Source: Nitrospira defluvii (GTDB lineage: Bacteria > Nitrospirota > Nitrospiria > Nitrospirales > Nitrospiraceae). Taken from it: DNA of 64,000 bases. Position 1 is the stretch's first letter, and every line of letters starts with the position of its first letter. Made by a program: the position numbers and the translations under genes. The DNA is taken from NCBI GenBank assembly GCA_000196815.1, contig FP929003.1, forward strand, positions 3,619,501-3,683,500, written 5' to 3'. The notes beneath the pieces are model-generated. The model made no database searches and was not told the origin of the DNA. It saw nothing but the letters and a program-made list of their open reading frames with translations. Positions 60,061 through 64,000 of the stretch are shown here, piece after piece.

Positions 60061-60630
60061 CGATAAGGGGCTCCTACGATTTTGAGACAGGTTCTATTAT
60101 GTAATCCCGGCTCATCCCCCTCCGCGGTTCAACCTTTCGGGCTTCAGCCGTGTGATTCAGGGGAGGGTGATTGAACTACCTACGTGGAAACAGGCAAATC
60201 TGAGGCCAGCGCAATGCGATGCGGAGAAGGGAATGCTTCCGAAACTGGGCCTAGGTGTTCTCAACTATTTGTACTGTAGTCCTAGGGATGACGGTGTGGC
60301 ACCGTGGTCATCATGTGTATCGGAATCGATAAACGCCTGTATCGGAAGTGATACTCCGAGACCGAAGGGAGAGTAGAGTCAAAAGGCTTTATTTTGACGA
60401 CGTGCATAAGCCGGTGGACCTTGTTCGACGTACTTGTCTCAAGGCCTACGGAACAATACGGGTATGAGTAAAGAGGCATGTTTGCAGTTCAAAGGCGAGG
60501 AACAGGAATGGCCGGGCATAACACTTGATCTTCCCCAATGAGTTGAATGCAAACTGGTGGTATGTATGAGGCAGGTTGCGTCGGTTGCCGAGCTTTTGAT
60601 TGGGTTGCCGTGGCGTGAGGAGGTGACCTT
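60061..60630. other. Divergent intergenic region of the patatin operon and the pYEATS gene
   Basis: 570 bp, longer than most gaps here. It holds the two operator-like palindromes at 60317-60354 and must hold both promoters. A frame at 60152-60376 was rejected as coding. GGAGGTGACC at 60622 is the ribosome site for the pYEATS gene. Confidence 0.6.
60317..60354. promoter_or_regulatory. Tandem operator candidate: GTATC-N6-GATAA and GTATC-N6-GATAC, 22 bp apart
   Basis: Site 1 at 60317-60332 has one mismatch (GATAA); site 2 at 60339-60354 is exact. Both have GGAA after GTATC. They are separated by 6 bp, giving four half-sites 11 bp apart, as at 37708-37747. They lie about 257 bp before the lipoprotein operon start (60060) and 277 bp before the pYEATS gene (60631), in the divergent region, and could control either or both. 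Confidence 0.65.
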
Positions 60631-61542
60631 ATGACGGACCACCAAGAAATCCTATTTTGGACGTTCATGGGGTTCTTCGTGGTCATCGGAATCCTGTCGC
60701 TGTTGGCGGTGTTGGGGCTCATCAAGGTCGATGAGCGGTTCCGGAAGTGGGCTGTGACAGTCTTCTTTGCGGGCGTGACCGGGGCGGTGGTGGGGCTCTT
60801 CAAACTCTCGTTCCCCGGCAGTGGGCTGGCTGAGCCGTTATTCGTGAGTTTGATTCCACCCGAGAACGTGAGCTCCCGGGCTATCAAGTTGGTCGCCGGA
60901 GGATATAGTTACGACGAGCCGACCGGGACGAATGAGGTGAAAACGGTCAACGGCAAAATCGAAGTTACCTGGGGCAACGACGTCTGGCAGGCCAAACTCC
61001 CACAGCAAGTCCTCGGGAAACCGGTGAAACTCTTTTTCAAGGATCAAGAAGGGAGTTGGTGGGAAGTCCATCCGTTCTACCCGAATCACAACAAACAGGA
61101 CATGTTCAAGGGATCCGGAAGGGACAGTAACCCACCGAACTCCCTGTGGCTCACTCCTTCCTCCGTGGCCTATGCTGCCTCGTCGGATGCCCGCTTGGCA
61201 GGCAGACCGTGGCCGGTGGCAGATGGGAAAAAGTCCCCCGTCAAGTTCAACAACTATGCGAGAGATGCAGGCGAGATTCATGGCCGGAAGTACTACGAGT
61301 GGCGCGTGTTCGTTGATGAACCCGACTCGGTACTGCAATCCATCAAAGAAGTGCAGTATGTCCTGCATCCAACCTTCCTCGAACCTCTTCAGGTATCGAG
61401 AGATGCGACGAAACAGTTCGAGTTGGTGACCTCCGGGTGGGGACAGTTCACTATCCTTATCACCATTGTGTACCGAGATGGGACCAGAGAGAAGGCGAGT
61501 TACTATCTCGACCTCAGCAAGAGTTGGCCATTCGATAGGTGA
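60631..61542 (+). CDS. Two-TM membrane protein with C-terminal pYEATS domain
   Basis: 303 aa. Two membrane helices at about 8-31 and 40-60 (ILFWTFMGFFVVIGILSLLA; WAVTVFFAGVTGAVVGLFKL) are followed by an unassigned middle domain (VTWGNDVWQAKLPQQVLGKP) and a pYEATS domain at 220-296: YYEWRVFVDEPDSVLQSIKE, VQYVLHPTFLEPLQVSRDAT, FELVTSGWGQFTILITIVYR and SYYLDLS. Prokaryotic YEATS domains are known from comparative genomics, often attached to membrane or effector modules; the ligand is unknown. GGAGG precedes the ATG. Transcribed divergently from the patatin operon. Confidence 0.88.
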   Translation: MTDHQEILFWTFMGFFVVIGILSLLAVLGLIKVDERFRKWAVTVFFAGVTGAVVGLFKLSFPGSGLAEPLFVSLIPPENVSSRAIKLVAGGYSYDEPTGTNEVKTVNGKIEVTWGNDVWQAKLPQQVLGKPVKLFFKDQEGSWWEVHPFYPNHNKQDMFKGSGRDSNPPNSLWLTPSSVAYAASSDARLAGRPWPVADGKKSPVKFNNYARDAGEIHGRKYYEWRVFVDEPDSVLQSIKEVQYVLHPTFLEPLQVSRDATKQFELVTSGWGQFTILITIVYRDGTREKASYYLDLSKSWPFDR

Positions 61543-61803
61543 CTCAACAGAGGAAGGCCTGATTAATTCACGGTTGTGCTGAGAAATCTGTTTATGGGCC
61601 GGTCAAGGAGGGTAATCAGGATCGGAAGGAAATCGTCCGAGAGCAGCTTCTCGGGATTCGCCCGCTGTCGGACGGCCCACTCGTGCAGGGCCTTTCCCCG
61701 CCGGCTACACCACCATCAACAGGTACCGCCTCGCCACGTATGCACGTATGAAACAAATGGGGTCGGGTCTTGCAATCCGACACCTGAGCTCCCTCGAATG
61801 GAA

Positions 61804-62091
61804 TCACAGGTTCGACCGTCGGCACCCATCCAATACCGCCTCGGCTTCGGTCGCGTAGCACCGTTCGGCTTTGGTATTCGCACAAAACCGTTCCCCAGAC
61901 TTGTGATAGATACATCGTTCACCGCTATGCGTCGTAAAATTGCCTTTGATAGGATGGGTTTCTGGGCAGTCGCCATTTGTGAATGGCGAGACACCTGAAC
62001 GATGCACTTTCGGCACGCGTTGCTTGGCCTCGGCTTGGGTTACCACCGAAACCAGCATGAGGATGACGACAGTCCAGGTAAGTGGTCGCAT
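61804..62091 (-). CDS. Secreted sunset-domain protein
   Basis: 95 aa. Signal peptide MRPLTWTVVILMLVSVVTQA. The mature part is one sunset-type domain: DCPETHPIKGNFTTHSGERC, IYHKSGERFCANTKAERCYA, TEAEAVLDGCRRSN. This domain is usually fused to thermonuclease-like or other secreted enzymes; here it stands alone, with extra Cys residues likely in disulfides. CTCCCGGG-type repeats aside, an inverted repeat GTATCC-N7-GGATAC lies 24 bp upstream of the start (62115-62133). Function unknown. Confidence 0.82.
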   Translation of the reverse strand: MRPLTWTVVILMLVSVVTQAEAKQRVPKVHRSGVSPFTNGDCPETHPIKGNFTTHSGERCIYHKSGERFCANTKAERCYATEAEAVLDGCRRSNL

Positions 62092-62258
62092 GGGCTCCTA
62101 CGCATCTCCCGGTAGTATCCGGCGGCAGGATACGAAGATTGGCGGGGCCAGTCAACGAACCGCAGAGGGGAAACCAAACTGGACCAGAACCCTTAACCGC
62201 CCTCTACGGGACCGGGATGTACACTCGCATCGAACCACACCCACCGCCAGCGCGCGCA

Positions 62259-62543
62259 TCATGGCTCTGTGGCGATCTCGCATTGAAGCTGCTCAAGCGC
62301 ATCCAGAATGCGGATGAATTTCCTGGCAAACGGGGTGACGGCATACTCCACGCGCGGCGGACTCTCATTATAATTGGTAAGGGCGATGATCTCGAAGGCC
62401 ATGTTCCATCGCGGACACTCGTTGAGCACTTTGGTCGTCAGCCACTCGACGCTGCGCACCATGTCGCCCGGCCGATTGATCCCGTCTGCCAACAGACGAT
62501 AGACCGTCAGCGACCATTTGCATCCATAGATCGTTTCGACCAT
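62259..62543 (-). CDS. HxlR-family transcriptional regulator
   Basis: 94 aa from the ATG at 62543 (GGAGCGGAG upstream). ETIYGCKWSLTVYRLLADG is the HxlR opening (usually preceded by 10-15 residues, here absent), then KVLNECPRWNMAFEIIALTN, ESPPRVEYAVTPFARKF and RILDALEQL complete the winged helix. Such proteins act as small repressors or activators responding to aldehydes or oxidants. It could be the regulator of a neighbouring transcription unit, but this is only positional. Confidence 0.82.
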   Translation of the reverse strand: MVETIYGCKWSLTVYRLLADGINRPGDMVRSVEWLTTKVLNECPRWNMAFEIIALTNYNESPPRVEYAVTPFARKFIRILDALEQLQCEIATEP

Positions 62544-63045
62544 TCTGGCGCTCCGCTCCGGAGCCGATTGTCGAGATTTTTTTCGCGCGTGGGATCTTCA
62601 AGATGGACCGATTCGTACCTACCACACCGGATTGTGCCTGCTGTCGGCATGCCGCGAATCTTCGTAGACTGCGTCGGTATGTTTTGCCTTTCCGCGCGGG
62701 AGACTTCGGCGTGAAGGACAACGTCGTGGCCTGTGGCATTAAGCCAGCGGGTGAGTATGACGGTCATTCCAACTTCAAGAAGCTGGTGTCACAGGGGTAT
62801 CAGATCATCACGTTCTAGTGGTCTAATACATTCGGTAGAGCAGAAACGAGGGAGTCTTTCGCCTCCGTTCTGCCGGGACCGCGTTATGCTAGTAGGCAAT
62901 CACCTGATCCGTTTCCGAGAAGAGCCGCACCATGCGATCGAGTGTCAATGGAGTGACGCCAGAGGAAGCGGATTGACGTGGACAAGACGGGTTGGTACAT
63001 AGACACGTCGTGTATCGTGTGACTGAAACCGAAGGAACTCCATCC
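62544..63045. other. Intergenic region, no supported gene
   Basis: 502 bp between the HxlR gene and the methyltransferase. A plus-strand tail at 62711-62818 (ending NFKKLVSQGYQIITF) looks protein-like and may be the 3' end of a lost gene, but its start and family are unclear. The rest shows no ORF or repeat; the composition rises back to high GC at 63000. Confidence 0.4.
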
Positions 63046-64000
63046 ATGGCCATCGACGATATCACCCAGAAAGTCAGCGACCGCTATGCCCGGGCCGCCG
63101 CAACCGGCGAACAAATGTGCTGCCCGACCGGGTACGACTTTGCCGACCTCAAATCGTTTGTTCCGGAAGAAGTCCTGACCATCTCTTACGGCTGCGGCAC
63201 TCCCGCCGGATTGAACACCGTTCGACCGGGCGAAACCGTGCTGGATATCGGCTCCGGCGGCGGGATCGATTGTTTTGAAGCGGCGCGCCGGGTGGGGCCC
63301 ACCGGCCGGGTCATCGGCATCGACATGACGGACACCATGCTGGAGATTGCCCGCCGCAACGCGCCCATCGTGGCCGGAAACCTCGGGTACGCGACATCGA
63401 ATATCGAGTTCCGCAAGGGCATGGCCGATGCCATGCCGGTGGAGGACGCCAGCGTCGATCTGATCATTTCCAATTGTGTGATCAATCTGGCTCCCGACAA
63501 GCGCAAGGTCTTCCGCGAGATGTACCGCGTAATCAAACCGGGCGGCCGGTTTACGATTTCCGACATCGTGTCGGACCAGGTTGTGCCGCAATACCTGGTG
63601 CATGACGCAGCCAAGTGGGGCGACTGTCTGTCCGGCGCCTTGCAGGTGCAGGACTACATCGGCGGGATGGTCGATGCGGGATTTCGCGCCGTCCATCAAA
63701 TCAAGTCCACGCCCTGGCAGTCGATCGACGGCATCCATTTCCTCTCGGTGACGCTCACCGGATACAAGCTTCCGGCCATCGCCGACGAACAGGTCTCGTC
63801 CTATGCCACGCTCCGGGGCCCTTTCTCGAGCGTCACAGATGAATTGGGCCAACGGTACGAACGCGGCGTACCTCACCGCATCGATGGCCCCAGCGCGCAA
63901 CTGCTGCAGAGCGAGCCGCTTCGTTCGCTGTTTCTTCTCGGCCCCGCGCCCGTCACACTCACCGACTCCGACCCACGCTGGTGCGCGATCCATCCGGAGC
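63046..64000 (+). CDS. ArsM-like SAM methyltransferase, 3' end outside window
   Basis: The frame is open from the ATG at 63046 (CCGAAGGA upstream) to the window end, at least 318 codons. CCPTGYDFADLKSFVPEEVL, the signature SYGCGTPAGLNTVRPGETVL, motif I DIGSGGGIDCFEAARRVG, and ISNCVINLAPDKRKVFREMY place it near the arsenite/ArsM-like methyltransferases. The tandem Cys after QM and Cys in GCG could bind a thiophilic substrate. A C-terminal extension (GYKLPAIADEQVSSYATLRG onward) continues past the catalytic domain and is not assigned. Confidence 0.88.
   Translation, partial: MAIDDITQKVSDRYARAAATGEQMCCPTGYDFADLKSFVPEEVLTISYGCGTPAGLNTVRPGETVLDIGSGGGIDCFEAARRVGPTGRVIGIDMTDTMLEIARRNAPIVAGNLGYATSNIEFRKGMADAMPVEDASVDLIISNCVINLAPDKRKVFREMYRVIKPGGRFTISDIVSDQVVPQYLVHDAAKWGDCLSGALQVQDYIGGMVDAGFRAVHQIKSTPWQSIDGIHFLSVTLTGYKLPAIADEQVSSYATLRGPFSSVTDELGQRYERGVPHRIDGPSAQLLQSEPLRSLFLLGPAPVTLTDSDPRWCAIHPE

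Noticed and set aside
60152-60376. Plus-strand 74-aa frame in the divergent region
   Set aside because: No ribosome site, no domain, and it covers the candidate operators.
62603-62818. Plus-strand frame ending NFKKLVSQGYQIITF
   Set aside because: Only the last 35 residues look protein-like; no start or family could be supported, so it is mentioned only as a possible remnant.
1-64000. tRNA, rRNA, riboswitch or CRISPR array
   Set aside because: No cloverleaf, conserved rRNA segment, riboswitch core or regularly spaced direct-repeat array was recognised on reading; a covariance-model search would be decisive.

Overview
The window looks like a chromosomal segment of a Nitrospira-type nitrite oxidiser. 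The reasons are indirect: high GC, many compact genes with AGGAGG-type ribosome sites, c-type cytochrome and redox-regulator genes, several secreted or lipoprotein genes of unknown function, and dispersed intergenic repeats of a kind I associate with Nitrospira genomes. No rRNA, tRNA or CRISPR array was recognised, so the assignment is inference.

Layout. 1-13 kb: nitrilase end, a four-gene minus-strand run (GNAT, C39-like peptidase, HI0933-type flavoprotein, RBBP9-type hydrolase), outer-membrane barrel, CPA1 antiporter, aldo/keto reductase, an SDR without its catalytic Tyr/Lys, an ExeA-type ATPase fused to a heme-binding DUF3365 domain, AlkD-like protein with a SUI1 factor, YaeQ and VF530. 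13-23 kb: HNH endonuclease, LEA-like secreted protein, prfC, a 56-aa Cys/His protein, a P-loop-less AAA-like protein, two helicases, pyrophosphatase. 23-34 kb: CBS protein, OM barrel, Crp/Fnr regulator divergent from a diheme cytochrome, small orphan proteins, a gluconokinase gene broken by one in-frame stop, GIY-YIG, a second AAA-like paralogue, and a CBS protein sharing its N-terminal domain with a stand-alone protein at 27.9 kb. 34-39.5 kb: TPR lipoprotein, two transporters, small secreted proteins and a striking tandem operator. 39.9-42.4 kb: a PaeR7I/XhoI-type restriction-modification pair. 42.4-43.2 kb: repeats, including a MITE-like element with 22-bp terminal inverted repeats. 43-52.7 kb: TPR lipoprotein, PAP2 phosphatase, an operon of DUF4396 protein, lipoprotein and OM barrel beside a decayed sigma-factor gene, methyltransferase, TfoX, ECF sigma with cupin anti-sigma, and a lipoprotein-type truncated globin. 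53-62.8 kb: accessory region with YefM/RelE-type toxin-antitoxin, porin fragment, a four-gene operon (three lipoproteins plus an exported 1157-aa patatin-like lipase), a divergent two-TM protein with a pYEATS domain, a secreted sunset-domain protein and an HxlR regulator. The window ends in an ArsM-like methyltransferase.

Most interesting. (1) The exported patatin/lipoprotein operon with the divergent membrane pYEATS gene looks like an envelope-associated system that I cannot match to a described one. (2) Its intergenic region carries two GTATC-N6-GATAC palindromes spaced exactly 22 bp, and the same arrangement occurs at 37.7 kb upstream of a lipoprotein/secreted-protein pair, suggesting one shared regulator. 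(3) Two paralogous AAA-derived proteins have lysine/alanine-rich histone-like tails and the same substituted Walker A (TPLRR in place of the GTGKT-type loop). (4) An ATPase-to-periplasmic-heme sensor fusion.
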